Source: CAYJAZ01 sp964369165 | GTDB lineage: Bacteria > Desulfobacterota > Desulfovibrionia > Desulfovibrionales > Desulfovibrionaceae | Reading direction: 5' to 3' | Length of the DNA stretch: 44,143 nt | NCBI GenBank assembly: GCA_964369165.1 | Contig: CAYJFE010000010.1 | Coordinates: forward strand, 1 to 44,143 | Shown here: one piece after another, positions 26,701 to 34,686 of the stretch | Numbering within the stretch: the stretch's first letter is position 1 | Layout of the letters: each line of letters starts with the position of its first letter | Made by a program: the position numbers and the translations under genes | The notes under the pieces: model-generated | Seen by the model: the letters and a program-made list of their open reading frames with translations, nothing else | Told to the model about the DNA's origin: nothing | The model's database searches: none

Positions 26701-29355
26701 CTTTTTGACCATGTCGTAGGCGCTGGCAAAACCTTGGCCACAATCGCAACCATTAAGGAATCAAAGCGCATGGGCTTTGTGAAAAAACCTATGGTAGCTG
26801 TGCCAAATCATTTGCTTTATCAATGGAAAGACGAGTTTTACAAGCTCTATCCCGACGCTAATATCTTGGTAGCGGAAAAGACTGATTTTCTCAAAGAAAA
26901 CAGAGAAAAATTCTTCTCAAAAGTGGCTACTGGCGAGTGGGATGCCGTGATTGTAGCTCACTCTTCTTTCAAAAAGATTGATATGCCAAAAGAAGTGCAA
27001 GAAGAAATTTTCCAAGAACAGATTGATGCGGTTGAAAACGCACTTATCACAGTCAAGGAAAACGAAGGAAGCCGTGCAACTGTCAAGCAATTAGAAAAGC
27101 AGAAAGAAAAAATGCTTGAAAAATTCCGTGAGCTTACGGAAAAGAATAATACAAAGGATACTTCAGTAGACTTTGCTGATTTAGGAGTTGACGCACTCTT
27201 TGTAGACGAGGCTCACGAGTTCAAAAATCTTAGTTTTGCTACTTCCATGAATGTTTCAGGATTGGGCAATGTTTCAGGTTCTGCTAAGGCTTTTGACTTG
27301 TTTGTAAAATGCCGTTATTTGCAAAAACAACACGAGGGCAAAGGAGTGTATTTCCTTACAGGCACACCGATTTCAAATACGATTGCAGAAGTATATACTA
27401 TGCAAAAATATATGCAATACGATGAATTAAAAGCAAAAAATATAGAGCATTTTGACTCTTGGGCTTCGACATTTGGCAAGGTTTCAGCAAATTGGGAACT
27501 CGACGCAACCGGTGTTAATTACAAATTGAAATCACGCTTTGCAAATTTTGAAAATGTTCCGGAACTCCTTTCTATGTATCGAACCTTTGCCGACGTTGTG
27601 ACAAAGCAAGATATTGACATACAAAGAGAAAAAGAAGGCAAAACCTCTTTGACTCCAAGGGTAAAAGGCGGCAAGCCTACAAATCATGTTGTCGAACGAT
27701 CAGGCGATCAGGCTGTCTACATGGACGACATTATCGACAGAATGGAAAATCTACCGCCAAATCCAAGTTTGGATAATCCATTAAAAATCACGAATGATGC
27801 AAGAAAAGCAGGACTGGATTATAGGCTTATAGACCCAAGTGCGGAAGATTTTCACAATTCAAAAGTAAATCTTTGTGCTGATAAAATCTATGAAAACTGG
27901 CTTGCAAGCAGAGAAGACAAAGGAACTCAGCTTGTCTTTTGCGATTTATCTACACCAAAAAAAGCCTTTGAAGAACGAGTGGAAGTAAAGGCTGAGAATA
28001 TAGTTTTTGACGATAATTCTACAGAAAAAGAAGACGATGACCAAATTGACATGGATTCCATTATCGCAGGCATAACAAAGGGCGATTTTTCAGTATATAA
28101 TGATTTAAAACAAAAGCTTATTGATAAAGGTATACCCAAGGAAGAAATTGTCTTTATTCATGAAGCGAACACGGATCAGCGTAAAGCAAAACTTTTTGGT
28201 GATGTAAATCGTGGCGATGTTCGTGTACTTATTGGCTCTACTTCAAAAATGGGTTCAGGAATGAATGTTCAGGAAAGACTTGTTGCCGCTCATCACTTAG
28301 ATGCTCCGTGGAGGCCGTCAGATTTAGAGCAAAGAAACGGCAGAATTATTAGGCAAGGTAACAAGCTTCACGAACGTGACCCTAATTTTGAGGTAGAAAT
28401 CAATTATTATGCCACCAAACAGACCTATGATGCAAGGATGTGGCAAACAATAGAATATAAAGCAGCCGCTATTGAGCAATTCCGCAAAGGCGATGTTTTG
28501 CAACGCACGATTGAAGATGTGCAATCTGAGGCAAGCAACGCAGCTGAAATGAAAGCGGCCGCTTCAGGTAATCCTCTTATTCTTATGGAAGTGAATTTCA
28601 ACACGGAAAAACGCAAGCTTGAAGCCTTGCAAGCACAGCATAACCGCTCAAAACACAGGCTTGCCGACAATATAAAATATCTCAAAGGTTCTGATGAGCG
28701 CATGAGAAAGGCTGAAACTTCCTATCAAGAAAATACTTCACTTCGTGATAGAAACACAAAGAAAATCATTGTTGACGACAAGGAAAAAATTAAGCTTGAG
28801 CTTTATACAAAAGATAGAATGCTGACTGCAGATAACATCAAAGACTTGCAAAATCTCTTTGTTTCCTGTGCTAATCAAGCGATAAATAGCCGAAATAAAA
28901 AGATTGACTTTGGAAATTACCGTGGCTTTGATGTGACGGTACGTTATTGTCCCACAATTGCCAAAGAGGGCTATCGCTTTTTTCTAGAAAATGAGCAAGG
29001 CATTGAGTTTTCATCAAGTAATTTGTCTTATGCACATGACGATAAAATCAGCATTAGCGGTTTCTTTCAGCGTGTGGATAATTTCCTTGAAAAAGAGTTT
29101 GATATTCGCCTTACACAAGCAAGAAATATTCACGCAAGAGAAAAGGCAGAACTGCCAAGTGCTGAACAAGCTCTCAATAAGCCATTCGCCCAAGCGGACG
29201 AACTTAAGCTTGTGAGAGATAATCATAATTCTGTCCTCCTCGAACTTAAACGCATTCAAGAAGATACAGCTTATGTGTCTGAATGGAAGCCAAAAAGCTT
29301 GGAGGATTTGAAGAGGGAGAAAAAAATTTTAAAAAATAATGAAATTGAGCGATAA
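23770..29355 (+). CDS. Giant N6-adenine methylase / SNF2-like helicase
   Basis: This 1861-residue protein has a charged low-complexity N-terminus (1-150). A class I methyltransferase follows, with motif I 'LEPSAGIGNFIG' and catalytic N335-P-P-F. After a long helical linker comes a superfamily 2 helicase with 'VVGAGKT' (Lys987), 'VDEAHEF' (Asp1146-His1149), and a C-terminal helicase half with 'GSTSKMGSGMNVQERL' and 'QRNGRIIRQGN'. The end is coiled. Such proteins are common on large conjugative elements, and protection of incoming DNA is often proposed. I see no nuclease motif, so I do not call it a restriction enzyme. ATG 23770 has AAGG upstream, right after the terminator. Confidence 0.88.
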   Translation: MARKKNSNIEGQGNLFDWIEQIEQLQAENEQENKILEEALYAHTTNETFGNSTQISDRKNNQATLWDRRENDKSLLDFGQMGIEQPRETIGSTGGGFNSLDTKIDEPMEVGRGRDEHGGILQHGTGRHEQVGDIQDYGYQHRTGIAKNYTITAEDNLGKGGAKSKFRDNIEAIKVLNNLRKNESKLATEEEQKILAKYVGWGGLAQAFDESNEQWQKEFTELKELLSPSDYTEARRSTQDAHFTSETIIKGMYQGLARLGVNQSTEHLQILEPSAGIGNFIGLKPETFKADFYTVEQDSTSADILKYLYPEEVNKQSGFQNMNFGSSIFDVALGNPPFGNQKLFDKNHQKASEFSIHNYFIAKSMDLVKEGGVGAFVVSRHFMDSHTRSHRDYIGEKSHFLGAVRLPNNAFQENALTDVTTDIVFFQKKTQHEIDNNIEKGEKWLSLEHKFFDVKNSTEQKNGFINEYFINNPEQVLGNMQFVCTQFGEDLKCLPLDNYILEMGILNGIQKLPRAIFDKNIVQKLDEQADDILKQSIIDSEYYKELKPGSFLNIHGRQEIGIKEEDDFTNDTITKVSLRNTSAYHRLAGMIEIRDTLRTLLNLEKNFQEHEDIEKTRKKLNVKYDHYTKKYGLLHSQVNRSLMRDDPESALILSLENDYKQGISKEFAQKSGTEAREPSAKKAAIFSRRVLEFATPATSADSALDALSISLRESGKIDFERMASLLDKPQDDIQQELQENNLIFHNPENQEWEIKDKYLTGNIRHKLRVAEKQAEENPQYQVNLEALKEVMPKDIEAVDIGVKFGSTWLPKEVILEFVEEKIGGVHPYQKEIDYLPVLGKWNVNLKIYDRSINNELWGTPEYPAEDLIKSLLVNRPIKVEKEVGRDQNNKPIMQVDQEATAVAMQKANDIQQAFSDWIWEDDTRREKLTKIYNERFNTHVTPHYDGSHIELSGASANVELRTHQKDVVWRSIQEGTALFDHVVGAGKTLATIATIKESKRMGFVKKPMVAVPNHLLYQWKDEFYKLYPDANILVAEKTDFLKENREKFFSKVATGEWDAVIVAHSSFKKIDMPKEVQEEIFQEQIDAVENALITVKENEGSRATVKQLEKQKEKMLEKFRELTEKNNTKDTSVDFADLGVDALFVDEAHEFKNLSFATSMNVSGLGNVSGSAKAFDLFVKCRYLQKQHEGKGVYFLTGTPISNTIAEVYTMQKYMQYDELKAKNIEHFDSWASTFGKVSANWELDATGVNYKLKSRFANFENVPELLSMYRTFADVVTKQDIDIQREKEGKTSLTPRVKGGKPTNHVVERSGDQAVYMDDIIDRMENLPPNPSLDNPLKITNDARKAGLDYRLIDPSAEDFHNSKVNLCADKIYENWLASREDKGTQLVFCDLSTPKKAFEERVEVKAENIVFDDNSTEKEDDDQIDMDSIIAGITKGDFSVYNDLKQKLIDKGIPKEEIVFIHEANTDQRKAKLFGDVNRGDVRVLIGSTSKMGSGMNVQERLVAAHHLDAPWRPSDLEQRNGRIIRQGNKLHERDPNFEVEINYYATKQTYDARMWQTIEYKAAAIEQFRKGDVLQRTIEDVQSEASNAAEMKAAASGNPLILMEVNFNTEKRKLEALQAQHNRSKHRLADNIKYLKGSDERMRKAETSYQENTSLRDRNTKKIIVDDKEKIKLELYTKDRMLTADNIKDLQNLFVSCANQAINSRNKKIDFGNYRGFDVTVRYCPTIAKEGYRFFLENEQGIEFSSSNLSYAHDDKISISGFFQRVDNFLEKEFDIRLTQARNIHAREKAELPSAEQALNKPFAQADELKLVRDNHNSVLLELKRIQEDTAYVSEWKPKSLEDLKREKKILKNNEIER

Positions 29356-29416
29356 TTTTTTTATTTTTTATTATAATAGTAGTATAAACCTTTAACATTA
29401 TTCATAGGAGAAAATT

Positions 29417-29776
29417 ATGGATAAACAAATTGAAACAAATCTTTTAAGTTGGGGAGATGAAATTTGTGAAAATACAACATATTTTTTTAAAGGTGAAAAT
29501 GAACCTTTTCAAATTGTAAACGACAAGATTAAATTTATGAATTTTAAATGTGCAAAAAAAATGATAGTACAGCCTTGTGTTGTATATAGCTTTAAAGATA
29601 GTCAATGGTTTATTACTTTTACAGGAGAGTTTATCGATTTATACCCCTATTATATCACAGGAGATATGCAAAACATTGATAATCATTGCCCAGAACTTAG
29701 AACCAAGCCTGAATGGGATAATGTCTTAGAAAAACTAGAAGAGCTTGCAGAAAAAAATGACCTTTTTAATAGGTAA
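29417..29776 (+). CDS. Hypothetical 119-residue protein
   Basis: This soluble, acidic, AT-rich gene encodes a protein with many aromatics (WFITFTGEFIDLYPYYITG) and no signal or membrane segment. I do not recognise it. An AGGAG site (about 29407) precedes the ATG. A TATAAT box (29372-29377) lies about 40 bases upstream, though without a convincing -35. The gene ends four bases before the resolvase start, so the two may be cotranscribed. Confidence 0.6.
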   Translation: MDKQIETNLLSWGDEICENTTYFFKGENEPFQIVNDKIKFMNFKCAKKMIVQPCVVYSFKDSQWFITFTGEFIDLYPYYITGDMQNIDNHCPELRTKPEWDNVLEKLEELAEKNDLFNR

Positions 29777-29780
29777 TCTC

Positions 29781-30575
29781 ATGTCCAACATAGGCTACAT
29801 AAGAGTAAGCACAAGCGAACAAAACACATCAAGACAGCTTGAAAATGTGCTTTTAGACAAAGTATTCAGCGAAAAGGTAAGTTCATCAAAAACGGAAAGA
29901 CCTGAGCTGAATGCTTGCCTCAATTATTTGCGTGAGGGAGATACTCTTCACATTCACTCCATTGACAGATTGGCAAGAAATCTCATCGAGCTTCAGTCTA
30001 TTGTCAAAACACTTACGCAAAGAGGCATAAGAGTACATTTTCACGCTGAAAACATGATTTTCTCAGGCGAATCTTCCCCTATGCAAGAGCTTCTTTTTCA
30101 AATCCTTGGTGCTTTTGCTCAGTTCGAGCGAAACCTCATCAAAGAAAGGCAACGTGAGGGCATAGAGAAAGCAAAAAAAGAAGGACGATACAATGGTCGT
30201 CCTAGGAAAATCAGCATTGACGACAAAAATGCCATACTCAAGCAATTATCTGAGGGAATACCTCCTTCAGTAATTGCTAAAGAGTATGCGGTAAGCGTTT
30301 CATCTATACATAAGCTGAAGAAAATTCCCCAAAGAAAGGAGAACATTAGCATGCAGGAACAAACAAATACAACAAATAGCTTGATTACACAAAGTGAACT
30401 TAATGATATCTTGTTTGAACAATTAGAAAAGTTATCAGTTAGTAACATTTCAGCCGCAGACTTAGAGCTTGAAGCTTCAAATACTGATACTCTCGAAAAA
30501 TTCGCAACTAAAACCTTAAGGAAGCATGAAAAGGAACTTCAAAAGTTAATTTCAAAGAAAAACAAAAGAAGGTAA
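29781..30575 (+). CDS. Serine resolvase/invertase-family recombinase
   Basis: This 264-residue protein has the resolvase N-terminal domain 'IGYIRVSTSEQNTSRQ' with nucleophile Ser10, followed by 'IHSIDRLARNLIEL', 'FHAENMIF' and 'LFQILGAFAQFERNLIKERQ'. A DNA-binding HTH follows (about 148-182, 'GIPPSVIAKEYAVSVSSIHKL'). An unusual tail of about 75 residues follows, with its own possible internal start at 30351. ATG 29781 is chosen; the in-frame start at 29745 lies inside the previous gene. It may resolve dimers of the excised circle or invert DNA, but no paired recombination site is obvious. Confidence 0.9.
   Translation: MSNIGYIRVSTSEQNTSRQLENVLLDKVFSEKVSSSKTERPELNACLNYLREGDTLHIHSIDRLARNLIELQSIVKTLTQRGIRVHFHAENMIFSGESSPMQELLFQILGAFAQFERNLIKERQREGIEKAKKEGRYNGRPRKISIDDKNAILKQLSEGIPPSVIAKEYAVSVSSIHKLKKIPQRKENISMQEQTNTTNSLITQSELNDILFEQLEKLSVSNISAADLELEASNTDTLEKFATKTLRKHEKELQKLISKKNKRR
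30335..30353 (+). promoter_or_regulatory. Internal ribosome site within the resolvase gene
   Basis: AAAGGAG (30335-30341) lies nine bases before an in-frame ATG (30351, resolvase residue 191). Initiation here would release the last 74 residues as a separate Glu/Ser-rich polypeptide ending in a basic tail. This is a sequence-level prediction only. Confidence 0.4.
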
Positions 30576-30587
30576 TGAGAGGAATTT

Positions 30588-30872
30588 ATGAGTATACACA
30601 GTATGTTAGTTTCTATTGTTGTTACCATTATGGGCTATGTCTTTTTTATGTCAGAAGATAGAGAAAAAGCAAAGCTTATATGCTCTAGTCTTATGTTTCT
30701 GCTACTTTTGATAATGGGTTGGCAATTCCTGCTATTAATGGGAAATACCTTTGATAGCACACTTGTTTCAATTTACTCAGCCCTATTTCTTGGGTGGGTA
30801 TTTGTCCTGCGTAGTAGTTATAAAGAATATAAAACAAGTAGAAAAAGCAGGCTTGCCAACAAGGAAAGTTAA
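30588..30872 (+). CDS. Small three-span membrane protein
   Basis: This 94-residue protein has hydrophobic segments at about 5-21, 31-51 and 57-73 and a basic C-terminus (KEYKTSRKSRLANK). There is no lipobox or catalytic motif, and I do not recognise the family. It has a GAGAGGA site, and its stop overlaps a following ATG. The DNA at its 3' end (about 30838-30876) is partly repeated at 36167-36206. An exclusion or inner-membrane accessory role would fit its location, but nothing proves it. Confidence 0.6.
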   Translation: MSIHSMLVSIVVTIMGYVFFMSEDREKAKLICSSLMFLLLLIMGWQFLLLMGNTFDSTLVSIYSALFLGWVFVLRSSYKEYKTSRKSRLANKES

Positions 30873-30907
30873 TGATAATTTCAACAACACAAACAAGGAG
30901 AGATTTT

Positions 30908-31156
30908 ATGTCTACACTACAACCAAATTTGAAAGTCCTTACACTTGAGGAGTGTGGAGAAATAGGATTAAGAGCTTATAAATTACGTCAAGAAGGCAAA
31001 TTTGCTGAAGCTGATATAGTCCTCAACGACATGCCGATTATTGCAGGTATGGCACAAAATCTGAAAGACGAAATGGGCATTGAAGCTCTGATTGCTACGG
31101 GCATGAACCTATCTGAAGCTGTGCAAGAATACGGCATGGAGTGGCTTGATGGCTAA
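30908..31156 (+). CDS. Hypothetical 82-residue protein
   Basis: This small soluble, helical, acidic protein ('LTLEECGEIGLRAYKLRQEG') is of unknown family. ATG 30908 is preceded by AAGGAG (30895-30900), which favours it over the in-frame ATG at 30872. The gene overlaps the next CDS by eight bases, so the two are probably translated together. Confidence 0.6.
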   Translation: MSTLQPNLKVLTLEECGEIGLRAYKLRQEGKFAEADIVLNDMPIIAGMAQNLKDEMGIEALIATGMNLSEAVQEYGMEWLDG

Positions 31157-31697
31157 TAACTTTGTAAAAGAGCTTTCTACTGCTCGCAAGATGTATAATC
31201 TTGCTGAAAACACTGACTTTCGTAAAGCATACGCTGATGGTCTAAGCTCTGCAACAAAGCAATTGACTGAAGCTTTGAAAGAAAAAGATGTATCAAAAAA
31301 GGTATCTCTCTTGTTATCATATGAAAAAACAGCGCAAGAATATGATTTTAACGTCACGGCAAATAAAGAAGCCAGAAGAGATACTTTATCAGCTCTTTCA
31401 GCCATAAAGGACCTTTGGGAACGTGCTAAAGATAAAGAAACCATTGTGAAGCATTATGCCAACGCTCACAGTGGAATTTCAAAACCAACAAAAACAATCA
31501 ATGATCCTGTGATGGACAGCTTAGTAAAATCACAATGCCGCAAGCTTGGTGTTCTTGCAAACGGCATTACAACTCCAGCGGAAAAGGCTTTTTATCTAAA
31601 AAGACAAGAATGCCTGAAAACAATTGCTAAAGAGCATAAATTGCAAATAAATATGCATTTAGGCCTTGAGAAAGGCGAAAAAGATTTGGGAAGGTAG
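31149..31697 (+). CDS. Hypothetical 182-residue protein sharing a C-terminal tag with the relaxase
   Basis: This helical, charged protein is of unknown family. GGAG (31138-31141) sits seven bases before ATG 31149. Its last residues, GEKDLGR, are identical to the end of the relaxase (39937-41487), and the DNA at the two ends is similar. That suggests a shared 3' end by recombination, or a common terminal sorting tag such as a secretion signal. The rest of the protein does not resemble the relaxase by eye. Confidence 0.6.
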   Translation: MANNFVKELSTARKMYNLAENTDFRKAYADGLSSATKQLTEALKEKDVSKKVSLLLSYEKTAQEYDFNVTANKEARRDTLSALSAIKDLWERAKDKETIVKHYANAHSGISKPTKTINDPVMDSLVKSQCRKLGVLANGITTPAEKAFYLKRQECLKTIAKEHKLQINMHLGLEKGEKDLGR

Positions 31698-31777
31698 AAG
31701 AGAAATTTATTCACCTATAACATATAAATATTATAATGAGTTATCTTTATTTTATTTAAAAAATTTAATAAAAACAC

Positions 31778-31805
31778 TTGACTATGATAAAATAAGTACT
31801 AGTTT
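31778..31805 (+). promoter_or_regulatory. Putative promoter for the 31840 gene
   Basis: TTGACT (31778-31783) is followed after 16 bases by TAGTTT (31800-31805) in a very AT-rich 140-base gap. The gap itself contains no other gene. The -10 match is weak. Confidence 0.4.
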
Positions 31806-31839
31806 AAAATATAAACTGCTGTTTTGGAGGAAATAAATT

Positions 31840-32202
31840 ATGGCTCATTTAAAAGCAATGTTAGCAATTGATATTCATGGTGATATAGATAAAAACATTA
31901 GAGAATACGTAGAAGAAGCTCTGGAGAGAGAAGGTTGGCATAAATGCAATTACGCTGATACAACGTGGGTAAAAAAAGGATTGTATTTAACTCTTGTAGA
32001 TGAAAACAATTTTACAGATAAATTTAAAAATTATTTTTTACACCTATTTAATGACATTGAATTTGAAAAAATATGCAAAAGAAACAAATTAAAATCTCTC
32101 GACGATATAATTACTGGAGTCATACAATATGGGGATTTGGCACAAGCAGAATTCCAACTTTATGAATATGGCAAAGATTTTATTTGTACTAGTTTAGCCT
32201 AA
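31840..32202 (+). CDS. Hypothetical 120-residue protein
   Basis: This soluble alpha/beta protein begins 'LKAMLAIDIHGDIDKNIREY' and carries 'TWVKKGLYLTLV' before a helical second half. No signal, membrane span or known motif is evident, and I do not recognise it. GGAGG precedes the ATG. It sits alone between its own candidate promoter and a terminator, so it looks like an independent accessory gene. Confidence 0.6.
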   Translation: MAHLKAMLAIDIHGDIDKNIREYVEEALEREGWHKCNYADTTWVKKGLYLTLVDENNFTDKFKNYFLHLFNDIEFEKICKRNKLKSLDDIITGVIQYGDLAQAEFQLYEYGKDFICTSLA

Positions 32203-32266
32203 ACCGTACAGTATTATTGTACAAAACGACATTCACTGTTTTAGTAAGTCTGCAAAAACTACACAT

Positions 32267-32302
32267 AAAACGGCTACTTCCTATAGAAACATAGCCGTTT
32301 TT
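32267..32302. terminator. Bidirectional terminator between 31840 gene and ATPase operon
   Basis: AAAACGGCTA (32267-32276) pairs perfectly with TAGCCGTTTT (32292-32301), with runs of T on both strands. It lies between two convergent transcription units. A smaller GTACA/TGTAC hairpin (32206-32222) follows the stop of the upstream gene. Nothing else is evident in the 200-base gap. Confidence 0.75.
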
Positions 32303-32403
32303 CTTTATATGTACTAGTTGAGATATATTAGTTTGATGCAAGTAAATTTTGTCAAACAAAAAGAGTATTCCTCCCTCTGCTCCTTTGTCAGTTTAACCCA
32401 TAT

Positions 32404-34677
32404 TTACTTTTTACCCTTAATTACTTTTATAATATCTTTAGCTATTTCTTTCACTTCTTGCGGTGCTTGAACGTCAGAGCCTAGATACATTTTTATAGCA
32501 ACGATAAGAGGTTCAAATTGCTCGGCAATTTTAGGGTTTTCAAGAATTTGTAATAATTCTTTGTGGTAGCCTTGATTTGCCAATTTATACATAATAGGGA
32601 GGATCGTATCTTCAACCTCTACCCATTTTCCTGACAATTCAAAGAATTTATTCAAATGAAATAATGTCGTATCGTAGTCATCTGTACGTGCAAAGACTTG
32701 TATAGCTGCAAAGTTACTTATCTCATCATCTTTTATTTTTAGTGCTTTATTAATTAACAGAACTGCTCTGCTAACATCTTTATTAAGAATAGCCAGAGGT
32801 AGTGCAAGTTGAACCAAATAGCTATAATTTTCAGGGGACAATTCAACGGCTTGTTCAAAGGCTGTCAAACTTTCAGTTGATAATTGGATAGCTATATCCT
32901 GGGAGTTGGGCTCACTCCTGCCGTTACCTAAGACGTCCTTCTCTATTCTAGTTGCTTTAGCAACTCCAAGCGTGCTCCAATATTTCGCTTTTGTAGGGTT
33001 AAGTCTAGTTGCTTGTTCTAAATTCTTTACTGCTATCGAAATATTTATTGACTCATCTAAGTAGGCTCGAGCTAGATAATATAAACATTCTGCATTGTTT
33101 GAATCTAACTCTAATGATTTTTCTAAATGTGGTATTGCTTCTTTCGATTGATTAAGTCGAGTTAATAAGGTCCAACCTATAAGAAAAGATGTAGCAGCGA
33201 TTATTGAGAAATCTAACTCTAACTCTACTTCTATCTCTAAAGCTTGTTTTGCTGTATTAATTAATTCACTCCAGTTTTCATTTTTTAACAACTCAGCTAA
33301 AACTTTATATAGAGTTAAAAGCTCGTTCATTCTTTCATCAGAAAGTTCCAATTTGTTTAAAATTTTATCTGGCAAGTCTAGTTGTTCAAAAAACTCATCT
33401 GGTAATGTAATTCCTAGTTTTAAGTGTTCTTGCATCTCAGGTAAGTCCATTATATATTCAAACGCAACAAATAGTTGCTTTCGATTTTGCTTATCTGTTT
33501 TGCATATTTCATCTGCAATATCTCTAAGTGCTTCGTGGGCATGTTCTTTTCCGTAAAATGCCAACATGAAATTAACAACAGCATGAACTCTTTGATTTTC
33601 GTGCCCACGACGCATAAGATAATAAATATTATAAAGGCGTTCCGACAGTTGGTATCTTTTCTTTTTTCCTTCTATAGTTTCCACAATGCCCCGCTGAACT
33701 AAACGCTTAAGAAGAGCACTAACCTGACTTGTTGTCATTCTCGCCATAGTGGAAACTTCAGCGGCTGTACTGTCTTGCCATAATGAAGCAAGGCAAGCAA
33801 AAACCTTTCGTTCAGAAGCAGGAAGAATCTCAAAATTTGATTTAAAATAATCAGTATGATCATCAACGAGTAAGGATAGATCTTCTAAAAGGGAATTGAA
33901 TGAGCGCTTAGCACCAAAAACCGCTAAAATGGTTAAAAGGCGAGGATTACCGCCTGTAAGGATTTGCACAGCTCTTGCTTGCTCGCGTGTTATTTCTTTT
34001 TTTGCAACTCTTCGCCAAACCTTTTGGCATTCTTCAATAGATAACTTAGAAAGTTCAATAACCCTAAACAATTCATACATTGCTTGGCTTTGACGTGTAA
34101 CCGCATCAAATGTTGTTACAGCTGAAGCAACAAGCATTATTCTTTTTTCAGCCATAAGAACACTTCTTAATGACCAAGCATCCTTATCAGTTAGTTGTTC
34201 ACCTAAAACAAGATCAAGGTTTTCTATCATTAAAACTATACGTTTATTTTGGCTATTTGCAAATTCTAAAATTTGTCCTAAACAACGCTGTTCTAAGCGT
34301 TTATCATCAGGCTCTTTTAAAAGCTCATTATAGATTTTTCCCCATTGTGAGTCACCTGTTTCAACACCTAAATAATATAGAGCTTCTAACCAAAATTGCC
34401 CTGCAGAAGCAATTTCATAACTCTCTTCGCCAAAAGAAATAGGAAACCACTTTTCATTTAATTCTGTAAGATTATGAATTTCTGCTCTTACTCTTCGCAG
34501 TAACGTGGTTTTACCACTCCCTCTTGCACCTATAACAAGCAAATGTTGATTTGACTCATTATTATTATTTTTCACGACTTCTGTAACTAATTCAAGTTCT
34601 TTTTCTCTTACGACAAAAGAATTAATAAGTTCACCCTCAGCCAGAAAGGACGGATTATATTTTATTATTTTTTGCAT
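32404..34677 (-). CDS. STAND-like P-loop ATPase with winged helix and TPR-like repeats
   Basis: This 757-residue protein has an N-terminal AAA/STAND-type NTPase: Walker A 'GARGSGKTT' with Lys56, then a Walker B-like strand 'IVLMIENLDLV' (147-157). A winged-helix domain follows (about 290-365, 'STMARMTTSQVSALLKRLVQ'), then a helical C-terminal half with TPR-like units ('ECLYYLARAYLDES', 'AKYWSTLGVAKA', 'ENYSYLVQLALPLAIL'). This is the layout of signal-sensing NTPases: repeats sense, the NTPase switches, the winged helix binds DNA or a partner. There is no obvious effector domain. It is the second gene of an operon with the 409-residue ATPase (nine bases apart). It may be a defence or regulatory system; function unproven. 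Confidence 0.75.
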   Translation of the reverse strand: MQKIIKYNPSFLAEGELINSFVVREKELELVTEVVKNNNNESNQHLLVIGARGSGKTTLLRRVRAEIHNLTELNEKWFPISFGEESYEIASAGQFWLEALYYLGVETGDSQWGKIYNELLKEPDDKRLEQRCLGQILEFANSQNKRIVLMIENLDLVLGEQLTDKDAWSLRSVLMAEKRIMLVASAVTTFDAVTRQSQAMYELFRVIELSKLSIEECQKVWRRVAKKEITREQARAVQILTGGNPRLLTILAVFGAKRSFNSLLEDLSLLVDDHTDYFKSNFEILPASERKVFACLASLWQDSTAAEVSTMARMTTSQVSALLKRLVQRGIVETIEGKKKRYQLSERLYNIYYLMRRGHENQRVHAVVNFMLAFYGKEHAHEALRDIADEICKTDKQNRKQLFVAFEYIMDLPEMQEHLKLGITLPDEFFEQLDLPDKILNKLELSDERMNELLTLYKVLAELLKNENWSELINTAKQALEIEVELELDFSIIAATSFLIGWTLLTRLNQSKEAIPHLEKSLELDSNNAECLYYLARAYLDESINISIAVKNLEQATRLNPTKAKYWSTLGVAKATRIEKDVLGNGRSEPNSQDIAIQLSTESLTAFEQAVELSPENYSYLVQLALPLAILNKDVSRAVLLINKALKIKDDEISNFAAIQVFARTDDYDTTLFHLNKFFELSGKWVEVEDTILPIMYKLANQGYHKELLQILENPKIAEQFEPLIVAIKMYLGSDVQAPQEVKEIAKDIIKVIKGKK

Positions 34678-34686
34678 ATTGTTTCC

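Noticed and set aside
23770..29355. A restriction endonuclease (type IIG or Eco57I-like)
   Set aside because: Methylase and helicase motifs are clear but no PD-(D/E)xK or other nuclease motif was found by eye.
29345..29377. TTGAGC plus TATAAT as a full promoter for the 29417 gene
   Set aside because: The spacing is 21 bases, too long for a standard promoter; only the -10-like box is noted.
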